The translations under genes were made by a program, and so were the position numbers. A DNA stretch of 64,000 bases from Zygnema cylindricum (lineage: Eukaryota > Streptophyta > Zygnematophyceae > Zygnematales > Zygnemataceae), in the NCBI GenBank assembly GCA_037447655.1, contig JBBHKE010001318.1:1-64000 (forward strand). The letters run 5' to 3'. This document shows positions 11,150 through 21,099 of this stretch, one piece after another. The first letter of the stretch is position 1; the number at the start of each line of letters is the position of its first letter. The notes beneath the pieces are model-generated. The model was not told the DNA's origin. It searched no databases and saw only the letters and a list, made by a program, of their open reading frames with translations.

Positions 11150-12130
11150 TTTCCATTGACGTTGGGATGTGCAATAAGCCAAATTTTGTGCAGCTCCTTT
11201 CTAATGATTGAGATTTATGGCAAATTTTGCCAAGCTAAAAATCGAAGCTTTGATTCCTTAAACTTAATGTGGATAGCTTAGCAAAACACCATGCATTGGT
11301 GTTAAGCATTCTCCTTTGACACCACCATTGAAAAACAGGAAAAGTTTCCAAGGTTTAATGTGTACAAACAATTCGAAACGCATTATACTGTTCTCCCATA
11401 CAGTACGCGAACAACGTTTCCAACACAGTTGGAAGGAAAAACCGGTACACCGTGTGTTGCTGTTAGTGTTTTTTTTCGCTACTTAAATCATCTTTTCTCC
11501 ATGCACACATGCCCAATTTTTGATTGGAGCCGGCCAATCGGAAGGTGACAGCCTTGTCTTTCAATCGCAGTCGCCGGATGAATAATCTGCTATTTGTGTG
11601 CGGAGAAAATATGTTTTTAAGTGCAGCAAAAAACGTTAACACTAATAGTGATACATGCGTACCTTCCAATTCCTTGCCACAAAAAGAAGAGACAGGGATT
11701 GAACAGTAAGTTATATGCCTTTGACTGGCCAGAATATGTTTAAGACTGGTAATGGTGGGCAGGTGTAATTGGTGGACGTAGCTATATTAAGATAAAACAT
11801 CAACAAGTACATTTTATTTTAAGATTGCCAGAGTCGTCATCACAAAATTTTTAAAGTGGAATTCTATTACACTTATCGCCATACAAGTAAGCTTTACTAA
11901 AAGGACAACTCAATGGTCAACTATCTTAATAGAAGGAAACAAGAAAAAAGAAAAACAAACAAAAATTGTCACATACAAAAAACAAAGATCAAACAAACAA
12001 AAATTACAGCAAACAGAAAGCCACATGACTGTGGAAACCGCTAATTTGTGTTTTTGGCAATAGGCAAAGCTAATTGAATACATCTCCTGTTCTTAACCGT
12101 GACAAAATTACTTTTCCTTCTATTTTTTTT
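11150..12130 (-). pseudogene. Decayed copy of the 3' end of CYP37
   Basis: On the minus strand at about 12070-12125 the frame reads EGKVILSRLRTGDVFN, close to the last exon of the intact CYP37 gene at 22506-22614 (KGKEILSQLRTGDVIQ). A stop follows in the copy. The downstream flank also matches the intact gene: TTGAGATTTATGGCAAATTTTGCC near 11207 corresponds to 22170-22200. Order and orientation are preserved, so a duplicated block rather than a retrocopy is likely. A Family A MITE has inserted into it. Confidence 0.7.
11448..11659. mobile_element. Family A MITE, divergent
   Basis: The element begins CACCGTGTGTTGCTGTTAGT after TA (11446-11447) and ends AACACTAATAGTGATACATGCG before TA (11660-11661). 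Both ends carry substitutions, which suggests an older insertion. Confidence 0.6.
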
Positions 12131-12832
12131 TTAATTACACATCCGTCAAAGCAGAAAGTCAAGAGCCACATGAAACAATAATAATAATAACAAAAAAAAT
12201 ATAACAATAATAACAATAACAACCATAACAAAAACAATAACAGAATGCTATGCCCACATGGGACTGAAAAAAACTTAAATTTCAATAAATAACTGAAAAT
12301 CCATTAAAGACAAGCAAGTAATGAACATATTTATTACATCAATCAGCAATCAAAAACCGAGAACTAAGCTATTCAATGTCCAACAACTAAGTTGGACATA
12401 AAAAACCCTAAAAACCTACAAAACTCACAAGAGCTGTGTTTCTATTTACGAAACATACAAAAATGAATCAAAATTAGGAATGTGAACGCTAACACGAAAA
12501 GCAGCTGTAACGTTTAAACGTTTTAACCACTGCGATAATTCTCCCCACCTTTCCACTTTGTTTCTCAATATAAACAACCATCGATATTCAATTCACACAA
12601 AATTAAAATGCCGATGCATTCACATTTTAAATCTGCCACCCCCCTTGTCAATCGCTAATCTCTGACGCTTTACTTTCCGTAAAAAGGAAAAATAACGTAT
12701 AAATAACAGTCCATTTAGGGTTTCCAGAAAGAGACTAGTTCCCTCTCCTTCATGTTCAATCACATGTCTCCCGTTAAAAAATTTTAAACCCCCACAAATT
12801 TACATCTATTAACCATTTTTTTCCTCCCACTT
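12131..12832. other. Intergenic; ATT/TAT-rich stretch and 3' flank of the ORF
   Basis: Bases 12175-12240 are an (AATAAT)n/(AACAAT)n tract. The rest is AT-rich with no frame of note and presumably includes the 3' untranslated region of the following minus-strand ORF. Confidence 0.5.
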
Positions 12833-15800
12833 TTATGGTTCTCCAACTTTGTTCATGTATGGGTCATGCCACCGTTCCTTCTCTTCCACTAATCTCTGAT
12901 TTCCTTGCCCATAAAAACCTCTCTCTCTCCTCCCTGTTACCTCCCCTTCCCTATTCACCCTTCCGTTACTTTGGAATCTGCTGAAACGAGGCTCGTCTTT
13001 TTTCCAATCCTCTACTTTGCTGAAGCCGTTTTGATCCTCACGATCCTCACTACCTCCTCCCATTTCTCTCTCTTCCGAATTTCCCACGTTTCTCATGATC
13101 GTCTCCCTCTCCCTCTCTCCCCCTGTCCTCCTCTCCTCCCTCCTGCGACTTTCAAATCTCTCAGACCGAGGCTGTTCCTGTCTCCAAATTTGCCTCTCTG
13201 TTAAGATTTCCTTACTCTCTCTATCCTCATCAACTCCTCCCTCTACCCCTACTTGGTCTCTTTCCCAGTCTTCGTTTTCACTAACTTTCCCAACCTTTGA
13301 CCCTTCCACTTCCTCTACCTCTTCCTTCATTTGACCTCCTCCTCTACTATCACTCTTACCCCAATCCTCTACCTCTTCCTTCACTTCACTCCCTCCTCTA
13401 CTATCACTCTTACCCCAATCCTCCACCTCTTCCTTAACTTGACTCCTTCCTCTACTATCACTCTTCCCCCAATCCTCTACCTCTTCCTTCACTTGACCTC
13501 CTCCTCCATTACCACTATTACCCCAACCCTCTGCTTCTTCTCCTTTCCAACCCTCACCTTTTACATTTATACCACTCCTATCCTCTCCTTTCCTAACCAC
13601 TTCCTCCTCCTCTTCCTCCACATTCTCCCTCTTTCCATTCATCATTCCTCCAAAACTTCTTTTTCGAGAAGGATCTCGGGTCACTCCTCTCTCCTCCTCC
13701 CACTCCTTTCCTTGTAAATCCTTTTCAACAACTTCCAGACTTCCTTGTCGCTTTCCCTCCTCTTGAGTCACAATTTCGTCATACCCTTCCCGATCTCCTC
13801 CCTCCATCCCATCTCTCTCTCTCATAACCTCCCCTTCGCCTAACACTTCCTTCCCTCTATCACTATCAATTTCCCTTTTTTGTTTCGTCCTTTTTTCTCT
13901 ATCGGAATCCCCAATTCTAAATCCTTCATCAACAGCATCTCGCCCATCTCCCTCCTCCCTCTCCCCCTCCCCCCCCCCCTCCCTCCCCCCCCCCCTCCCC
14001 CTCCCCCCCCCCCGTCTCCGTCTTCGTTCTAGCTCTATCTCTCTCTCCCTCTTCCTCTCTCTCTCCCTTTCCCTCTCCCTCTCCGTCTTTGTTGTCTCTC
14101 CCTCCCTCTCCCTCTCCCTCGTTACTCCTTCCAGCATTCCTCCTCCATTCGAAAACCCTTTGGTCAGCTTTGTTAATCCAGATTCCTCTCTCCTCCCTCT
14201 ACCCTCTCTCGACTCAGAAAAATGTTTTTCCCAAACAGCGTCCAATTCTTCCCTCCTCCTCCTTCCTCCTCTCTCCTCACCAGAACTCTCTTCCTCTGTG
14301 GCAAAATGCTTTTTCCAAATCTCATCCAAACTCTCTACCTTCTCCATGTTACTCTCCGTTCCGTGTTTCCGTGTCCGTTTTCGATTCCTCTTTGGCCTCT
14401 CTAAAAAATCTCTCCATATATCATCCAAAGTCTCTCCTTCCTTTTTTGGTTGTTCAGTCCCACTTTCCGCCTCTCTCTTTTCCTTCTCCTTCACAAAACT
14501 CCGAGTAGTAGTACTAGAACTTCCTCCCTCTCCCTCTCTCTCCATAGCATAACTGCTCGTCACCCTCTCTCTCTCCACCTCTTTCAACCAAAATGGTTCT
14601 CTCCCTACCCGAGACCCGGAATCATTCCCTACCTCTCTTGGTACATCCCTGCTGCCTTCAAATCCACGAGAGACAGCTTTCTCTCCCTCTCCCTCTACTA
14701 CCATCCCTCTCCCTTTACCAACAGCACTCCACTCTCCTTCTCTCCCCCCAACAGCTCCTGATGACTTTCTCCCTCCATCCCCTTCGGTACCCACTTCTGA
14801 CTGTGCTTCCCAAACATTCTCTTCCTTATCCTTCTCCTCTCCCTTCACTCTCCCTCTCCCCCTTTGCATTCCCTCCTCTGCTCCCTCATGCCCATACTGA
14901 TTTCTTTTCTCCTCCTTCACTGCCAAAACCTCAAAACTTCGACCTATACTCCCCCCACCCTCTACCCCTCCCTCTACCCCTCTGTCCAGCTCTCTCTCTC
15001 TCCCTTCTTCTGTCGTACCAGGTGAATGTGTCCTCCATGCCTCTCTGACCGATACCTCTTCCCCCCTTTTGAATCCTTCAGACTCTCTCTCCTCCCCCAA
15101 ATTCCCTCTCTCCCCCCCCACATTTCCTCCCCCCTCCCCGACATTCCCTCTCTCCTCCCCCATATTTCCTCCTCTCTTGTAAAACCCCTTCGACCCATAA
15201 CCCCTCCACCTGCCGCTCTCCCTTCCCTCTCCACCCCCCTCTATTCCTTGCCAGCCTGCACGGCCATGCCGTACATCCGTACCATCGATGAGAGATGTCC
15301 GTACATCCGTACTTCCCCTCAACCTATCCACTCCTCTCCCTCCTCCCTCTCCTCTCTCTTCTCCCTCGTCGCCCTCTCCTCTCTCTCCTCCTTTTCCTCC
15401 CTCTCCTCCCCCTCCTCCCTCTCCTCCCCCTCCTCCCTCTCCTCGCTCTCCTCCTTTTCCTCCCTCTCCTCCCCCTCCTCCCTCTCCTCCCTCTCCTCCC
15501 TCTCCTCCCTCTCCTCCCTCTCCTCCCACTTCTCCCTCTCCTCCCTCTCCTCCCACTCCTCCCTCTCCTCCCTCTCCTCCCTCTCCCTGCTTCCTAAATC
15601 CCGTCCAAGCATTGCTTTTTATCTCCTCCTTTTCCCCAACGGTTCCATGCAAACCTCCTCCAGTTCCGTTTTCCGTTCCCTGAAACTGATTTCCTGGTTC
15701 CATGTTCCCCCTCTCTGTTCCAGTTACTGTACCGTCTCCCTTCCCTCCTCCTCCTCCTCCCTCACTCTCTCTCCCTTCCCCCTGCAGCACTCTCATATCC

Positions 15801-16051
15801 TCCATCGTATTCGCCAGGAGAGGAGAAACGCTCCGGATTCGTCCGTACGTATTTCCGACGAATAAAATCGTCCCTAAAACTCCGAGAGAGATGAGGAGAA
15901 GTACGGAACAAAATTGAGGTACAGCAGCTGCCACGTGTCCTGCCATACTAGATGCTTTCCCACGAGTGCCACGTGGCAGACGGTCAGGCATTGTCCACTG
16001 AAATCCCTCCATTCGGGAGAAACGGCGTTCTCTCGGAGGGCCAGTTCTCAT
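12833..16051 (-). CDS. Putative 1072-aa charged low-complexity membrane protein
   Basis: A single open frame of 1072 codons begins at an ATG at 16051. Residues 47-66 (QFCSVLLLISLGVLGTILFV) form one membrane span after a basic N-terminus, which predicts a type II signal anchor. The rest is rich in Glu, Gly, Arg and Lys: a Gly/Glu block at about residues 150-225, an Arg/Glu block at about 650-700, and a 19-residue repeat (VKEEVEDWGKSDSRGG-like) at about 845-908. Three separated motifs are similar, LDDIWRDFL, LDEIWKKHF and LDAVWEKHF. No known domain is recognised. The complementary strand is CT-rich and also open, so a long frame can arise by composition alone. The membrane span and spaced motifs favour a real gene. 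Confidence 0.5.
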   Translation of the reverse strand: MRTGPPRERRFSRMEGFQWTMPDRLPRGTRGKASSMAGHVAAAVPQFCSVLLLISLGVLGTILFVGNTYGRIRSVSPLLANTMEDMRVLQGEGRESEGGGGGGKGDGTVTGTERGNMEPGNQFQGTENGTGGGLHGTVGEKEEIKSNAWTGFRKQGEGGEGGEGGVGGEGGEGEVGGEGGEGGEGGEGGEGGGGGEGGKGGERGEGGGGGEGGGGGEGGKGGERGEGDEGEERGEGGGRGVDRLRGSTDVRTSLIDGTDVRHGRAGWQGIEGGGEGRESGRWRGYGSKGFYKRGGNMGEERGNVGEGGGNVGGERGNLGEERESEGFKRGEEVSVREAWRTHSPGTTEEGRERELDRGVEGGVEGGGSIGRSFEVLAVKEEKRNQYGHEGAEEGMQRGRGRVKGEEKDKEENVWEAQSEVGTEGDGGRKSSGAVGGREGEWSAVGKGRGMVVEGEGEKAVSRGFEGSRDVPREVGNDSGSRVGREPFWLKEVERERVTSSYAMEREGEGGSSSTTTRSFVKEKEKREAESGTEQPKKEGETLDDIWRDFLERPKRNRKRTRKHGTESNMEKVESLDEIWKKHFATEEESSGEERGGRRRREELDAVWEKHFSESREGRGRREESGLTKLTKGFSNGGGMLEGVTREREREGETTKTERERERERERKREREIELERRRRRGGGRGRGGGREGGGEGEREEGDGRDAVDEGFRIGDSDREKRTKQKREIDSDRGKEVLGEGEVMRERDGMEGGDREGYDEIVTQEEGKRQGSLEVVEKDLQGKEWEEERGVTRDPSRKRSFGGMMNGKRENVEEEEEEVVRKGEDRSGINVKGEGWKGEEAEGWGNSGNGGGGQVKEEVEDWGKSDSRGRSQVKEEVEDWGKSDSRGGSEVKEEVEDWGKSDSRGGGQMKEEVEEVEGSKVGKVSENEDWERDQVGVEGGVDEDRESKEILTERQIWRQEQPRSERFESRRREERRTGGERERETIMRNVGNSEEREMGGGSEDREDQNGFSKVEDWKKDEPRFSRFQSNGRVNREGEVTGRRERGFYGQGNQRLVEEKERWHDPYMNKVGEP
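13328..13515 (-). repeat. 57-bp tandem repeat coding for 19-aa units
   Basis: Three to four copies of a 57-bp unit lie inside the 1072-aa frame. The period is a multiple of three, so the frame is kept, and each unit encodes a VKEEVEDWGKSDSRGG-type segment. Confidence 0.9.
15340..15600. repeat. CTC/CCT microsatellite inside the 1072-aa ORF
   Basis: A near-continuous CTCCCTCTCC array codes for Gly/Glu repeats on the minus strand. All six frames are nearly stop-free here because of composition. Confidence 0.9.
15967..15978. promoter_or_regulatory. TGCCACGTGGCA palindrome near the 1072-aa ORF start
   Basis: A perfect 12-mer lies about 75 bases inside the predicted start, with a related CCACGTGTC 30 bases further in. 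It may be regulatory or simply coding. Confidence 0.35.
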
Positions 16052-16073
16052 GGCGGAATATTTAATAAGGCGG

Positions 16074-16074
16074 C

Positions 16075-16110
<36 letters not shown>

Positions 16111-16132
16111 TTTAGGGTTAGGGTTAGGGTTT
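16074..16132. repeat. Interstitial telomere-type repeat (TTTAGGG/TTAGGG)
   Basis: About nine units alternate between TTAGGG and TTTAGGG. The block begins about 23 bases upstream of the ATG of the minus-strand ORF, so in its sense direction it reads AAACCCTAACCC, like the telo-box found in plant promoters. Sequence continues normally on both sides, so it is not a chromosome end. Confidence 0.9.
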
Positions 16133-16919
16133 GTTCATTTTCGAGTTTCGACGGTTTGACCGTTTGACCCTGGATTTGAGGGTCGGACGTGCGCATTCAT
16201 AGAATTCGTACAGTTTTGGATAGCCGTACGTACGGTTTCACTAGTGAAATTGTACGGTTCACTGGCGAAACTGTGTGGCTTCACATAGAACGAGGCTAAA
16301 TTTCAGCGATCGCGCACGAGAAATAGCGTTGGTTGGAAAGCCAGGTTGGAAACGTCGGCAGGAGGTTTACATTTGTACGGTAGGCTACGATTGTGGCCGG
16401 TATCTGGTTTTTCTGGTGATTCAATAACACCGGTGGAAACAGGAACGTACGGCAGCCGTCGATGATACAGTAAACGACAGAATGGTAAAAATACAATAAG
16501 ACGGATAACGGTCAGTATAAATTATAAACGACAACTTGAGAAAAGTACGAGCCTCGGGGCGGTAAATGGCACACCGTGAATCGCTATTTGTGTAAATGAA
16601 TTATAAGTGCAGGTAAAAAAATAGTGTTACTAACGCTATTTGGGATTCAACGACTTAACGCCAACAAAACATTTACGTACAACACTAATTTGGATTAATG
16701 TTCCAAATCTTTAATGGAATCGTCTATTTCTATGAGTCAAATCTGAGTACGATTTCCCGTGTCCACGCCGTTACCTGATTTTTTCTATGTATTTGTGAAA
16801 AATAGCGAGCAGCAAAATAATGCGCAGTCAGGATATAAACAGAGTCACCACCAGACTAATAAGAACATATGAAACTGCCGCAACAACTTGTATACACGCA
16901 ACAAGGAAATGTAACCATG
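16133..16919. other. Intergenic; repeat-like, no gene
   Basis: Many GTACGG words are present. A single Family A-type end (CACCGTGAATCGCTATTTGTG) occurs near 16571 without a clear partner. Confidence 0.4.
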
Positions 16920-17112
16920 TCCGGAAACACATAAAACTAACATGTGCGACTGTACGACAAACATGGAGTACATTTGAAGCATCCAATTGACGTTCACGGA
17001 ACTGTGGAAAAGTTAATGTTTTCGTACGGCTAAATTTTTTCTCGTTGGGGACAGAATTTTTGGGCAAATCGACAGGAAAAAGTCGTTAATTTAATACATG
17101 GGAACACCCCTT
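16920..17112 (-). mobile_element. Truncated GGGGTGTCCCCATG-family element
   Basis: On the minus strand the element starts GGGGTGTTCCCATGTATTAA after a TTA and continues into the same sub-terminal text as the full copies at 32139 and 49107 (GACTTTTTCC, CGTACG, GTGAACGTCAATT). The distal end is missing. Confidence 0.65.
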
Positions 17113-17309
17113 AAGTTTCCAACACTGCGCCGCAAACACGTTTGCATTTATTTAAGTGCGAAATAAAATACACAGACCCGAAACTAGAACACATGGAAAC
17201 CAGCAAACAGTGACGAAGCGACACGTAAAAGGCCTTGTACGGTAAGTACACAAGGCGCTTTTTTTTTCATTTTTTTTTGTCCACATCATTTTTCCCTCTC
17301 TCGAAGGCT

Positions 17310-20300
17310 ATGGAGTCTTTTTCCATGGATCGCCTGTTGTACGGCTCCTCTCCGTACACTGCCGTCTCATTTTCTCCTTCCCTTCACTTTTCAAAAATCG
17401 ACTTCCACGCACTGTCTGGCAGTCGAGGCGAAGTCTCCTGCTCAAGTGACGTCACCTCACAGGCTAGGACAGTCCGTACGGTCCGTACAGTCCGTACGGT
17501 GCTTTTGTCAGAAGAAGGGTCGCGGAAGGAGCGGCTGGTCCAGGAGTGTCGTAGCAATGCATGCGGCCAAGTAAGCGTGGGAGAGGGAGAGAGGGAGAGA
17601 GGGAAGTAGAGAGGGAGAGATAGGGAGGGGAAGAGAGGGAGGTAGTAGAGAGAGGGAGAGAGGGAGAGAGGGAGAGAGGGAGAGAGAGGGAGAGTGAGCG
17701 AGGGAGAGGGAGCATTCCATGGTTAAAATGTGTGAAAACAATTGGAAACACTACATGTGGTTACTCTCTATTATACGCGTATTGTACGTATTTTTTGGTA
17801 CAACTACACTTATAGTACGTATTATACGCATTGTTTGGGTATGATATGCTTATGGTACTTATTATACGTATTTTTCATTTTTCAGATATAATACGTGTAT
17901 AGTACGGAGAAACCACATATAGCATTTCCTATTGTTGTTTTCACACATTTGAACCATGGTTTCTTACAAAGTATAAGTTTGAAGAAAAATGACACCATTT
18001 AGGAATGTTAAGTTTGAGAAGCCAAAATTGTGGATTGAAATTCTCTTTTGGAAAGGTTTGATATTTTTTTTATCTAGAATCCAGCTCCTTTCATGGCCTT
18101 GTAATTTATTTTGGCCACCATATTAGAGATGATATGTTTTTATATTGTCTAGATTTTGTAGAATTGGTCCATATTTTACTGTTTCTGTGCATTCTGAGCT
18201 CCAGTTATTCCCTGACTTGCACTGTCTGTCTCCCTCTCTCTCCCTCTCCTCCTCTCCCCCCCCCTCTCTCTCCCTCTGTCTCCCCTCCGTTTCTCTCCCT
18301 CTTCCCCACTCTCTCTCTCTCTCCCTCTCTCTCTCTCTCCTCTCGCTCGATGGTACATTTTAGTTGGTTTAGGAATGGCGCTTTTCAAAAATTTGAGGAA
18401 CCGCTTTCCTGCATTCTCTTTTTTTTTTCGCTGACTTGTCGGTTTTGGTGCAGATATTTCACGATGAGTTCCTCAAATGGCCTCTCATACCAACAGTTTT
18501 TTCGCCCTTGGATCGCTTAAGAAACGAAGATGTCAATTTAGACAAGGATGGTCTGCCTCTTCTTTTGAAGGTGCACTCAACTTTCTATAGCGTTTTACTT
18601 CACATAGTTTTTTTTCACTTTTTTAGGGTTTTTTACGGTTTTTAGTCAATTGAAATGATAATGCCTTCGTGTCTCCTCTATTTTACCGAGGATTTATATT
18701 TTGTCTGTTGCGTTTTGTTTGGTGATTTTCCAACTTTGGCCGGACTATCCCGGAAAAACTCTAAGAAACGTTAAATCCACGCTAAAATCGCCTATAAACA
18801 GCCTTTAAATCCCTGGAAATCTTAAAAATCTTTAAAAACCTTGAAAACCGCAAAGATACTCTAAAAAACCCAGAAAAACGATAAAAAAAACCGGAAAACA
18901 TCTGAATAACCCGAAAAATCATCATCGATCATGTCCTATGGTTTACTGGTAATGATGCTCTTTTTGTCTCTTTCTGGTCAGGCACATACTTGTTGGTCAA
19001 ACCCACATTAAAACCCTAAGAAACCCTAAAACAAAACACAACACAAGTCTGGCAGAAATCTAAAGGGAACTGAAGGGGGGGCTGTTAGGGGAGGGAAGGT
19101 TGCTTGACAGGTAGTAAATTGGCCTTTCAACATCACTATGGCGATTTAGTACGTCACGTGGTTCCATTTCTCGACATATTCTCAATGATGATGGAGGTGC
19201 AGTATTCATGACTTACACATACATGCATATACATTACATGTAGTACATAATCCGTTTGTTTTTAAGGAGGAAACGAAGTGACAAGTTTCTAGGGAGTTTG
19301 CTATAATATTGGAGGCCATTTTAAAATTTGAACAGCAAAAGAATGGCACAAAGGAGCAGTTTATGTTTTGAAGTTTGTTTTAAATTGTTAGCATAAAATA
19401 TCATTGTGGTAAATACCTTCTGAAAGTGTCTTTGTTGGTAAAGAGGTTTATTCTTTAGTTTTCATAACTGAGGTGTTTATAAATTCTGAATATAGCAAAG
19501 GAAGTGAAATTCCGAATTGGAAGCCACATGGATTCAGTACACACTCTCGCTATTAGAGTTAGTGAATTGATTGTTTAACACTTTATTAGAATTAACCACA
19601 TTAAATTATGTTTTACCACGTAACTCATTACAGGCCACTTATCTAAATAATGTTATTGGCACTAATTTATAATTCTGGGTCAAAAAAACACTCACTTGAA
19701 TCAGAGCGATGATATTAATAATAATGGTAACTCTTATAGGGATGGGCAGTGTACACGGTGAATTGATATTAATGTTCATAACACTAATTTGATCCCGGTT
19801 CGCTGACTTTTATCCCGGTTTGTTTCCTTTTCTTTTCTATTTCATTTTTTGTAACACTAATCCTTTTTGCGGTTCACAGTTCGACGTCATTTAGACCGGA
19901 ACTAAAATTATTAACACAAAAACAGTCCTCATTCTAAGTCTTTCTTAGCACTAATGGCGATAGTTGATGTAGTAAGTTATTGATGACTTTTGTGAGTTAA
20001 CTTCTGAAATGTTACTGCAGAAGGAGAAGCTAATGTTGTCCCTCCCTCTTCCTCCCTCTCTTCCTCTCTTTCCCTCTCTCCCTCTCTTTCCCTCCCTCTC
20101 CCCTTCCCTCCCTCTCGGTTGCCCTTTGTTAATGTGAACAGAAGAGTCAAAATTCAGACTCTCAAAAGTACCTCTTCCTACCAACCATTGAAGGAGGATT
20201 GAAATTGTTACAAGAAAAGTCAATCTCTCTCTCTAGTAGACTTATTGGTACTCTCCCTCTTGGTTTTCTCCTCTGCTGCAATTCGTCTTATGCGGCAGAT

Positions 20301-21099
20301 TTGATTTCTATTCCAAGTGGTACGGAAAATTTTGATGTACAACAAGTGTCCGGATTCACTCCCGAGTTTCTTGCCACCAGGTGAGATAAAAAAAAAAAAA
20401 AAATCTACTGAACTGTGAATCGCTATTAGCGGTGATATTATCACTAATTGGGTGCCGGCTTTTTTGCTCCTGGACATAAAACAGTGTTAATATCGCGGTG
20501 TACTTTTTTATTTATAGTTTTCATGTAAAGGAAGTGAAGATTTGTATGTAAAAGTAAAGTAAATAGGAATATGTTTGACTCATAGTCTTGGATTGAGGCT
20601 TTCGATTTATAAAAATCGTAGACTTACAGATTCTAGGGAAAATCCACTATTGATTCCTTGTACTTTTCTATTCTCAGAGTTTTTACTTATGGGTTTGTTT
20701 GATCATGTGTTACCACTTTCGTTTTATTCTAGTTTTCTCCTTTTCTTTTGTTTCCATGTACTAAAATGGTTTACCATCGTGCCTTTTTACTGTAGCTTAT
20801 TATTATATTTATACAGTATTCCTTTTCATACGCTCACCATTTTTCTTTCTTGTATTTTTTTTTTTTTGTGCAGTGTTGGCTTGGTGTTTGCATTTTGGAT
20901 CGGAAATTATTTAGCTCCTCAATTAATATTTAAAAACATGATGGAAAGCAAAGAGAAAGAGGATCTCGAGAAGGAACTTCCGTTCATCGATATTGAAGAG
21001 ACGAAAAGTAAGAACACAAATTCAGAAACAAAGAAGCCCAAACGAGTTGCCTTGGGTTTCGGAGAAAAGAATAATAAAGAAAGTCAGGGAGATCTTTGA
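17310..21099 (+). CDS. Unknown 280-aa protein, likely plastid-targeted membrane protein
   Basis: Four exons join with matching phases: 17310-17570, 18454-18570, 20142-20380 and 20874-21099, total 280 aa. The first 87 residues are rich in Ser, Arg and Thr and poor in acids, like a transit peptide, and include an RTV array at residues 53-64. Residues 160-172 are hydrophobic and end in NSSYAAD, which resembles an A-x-A processing site. Residues 207-225 (VGLVFAFWIGNYLAPQLIF) form a clear membrane span. The C-terminal 50 residues are Lys/Glu-rich and hydrophilic. The intron before exon 3 has a long CT tract leading to AACAG. I do not recognise the family. Plastid location is an inference from composition. 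Exon 2 could be read in another frame, but only the chosen frame stays open and keeps phase. Confidence 0.6.
17579..17712 (+). repeat. GAGAGGGA microsatellite just after exon 1
   Basis: A purine array starts 9 bases after the exon 1 donor of the 280-aa gene. It runs into the Family B MITE that follows. Confidence 0.85.
17718..17958. mobile_element. Family B MITE in intron 1 of the 280-aa gene
   Basis: The ends CATGGTTAAAATGTGTGAAA and the inverse TTTCACACATTTGAACCATG bracket GTATAGTACG-like repeats. The 8-mers outside the ends do not match, so any target duplication has decayed or been lost. Confidence 0.8.
18228..18350 (+). repeat. CT-rich tract upstream of exon 2
   Basis: A CTCTCTCCC array lies about 100 bases before the exon 2 acceptor of the 280-aa gene. 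Confidence 0.85.
19540..19751. mobile_element. Family A MITE in intron 2 of the 280-aa gene
   Basis: The ends CACACTCTCGCTATTAGAG and AACTCTTATAGGGATGGGCAGTG are flanked by TA. The interior holds the shared core GGCCACTTATCTAAATAATG followed by a TTATAATTCTGGGTCAAAAAAA-type motif. Confidence 0.75.
19754..19969. mobile_element. Second Family A MITE sharing a TA with the first
   Basis: It starts CACGGTGAATTGATATTAATG directly after the TA at 19752-19753 that also closes the previous element, and ends GCACTAATGGCGATAGTTGATG before TA at 19970-19971. One insertion occurred in the target duplication of the other. Confidence 0.65.
20040..20118 (+). repeat. CT-rich tract leading to exon 3 acceptor
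   Basis: A pure pyrimidine array ends 23 bases before the AACAG acceptor at 20141, so it can act as the polypyrimidine tract for exon 3 of the 280-aa gene. Confidence 0.75.
20408..20500. mobile_element. Short degenerate Family A MITE in intron 3
   Basis: The end TGAACTGTGAATCGCTATTAG and the inverse end AATATCGCGGTG are separated by about 50 bases. TA is present on both sides. Confidence 0.5.

Noticed and set aside
13331-15865. Plus-strand Ser/Pro/Leu-rich frames opposite the 1072-aa ORF
   Set aside because: Simple translation of CT-rich repeats; no start, splice or domain evidence.
16074-16132. Chromosome end at the telomere-type array
   Set aside because: Unique sequence and gene features continue on both sides.
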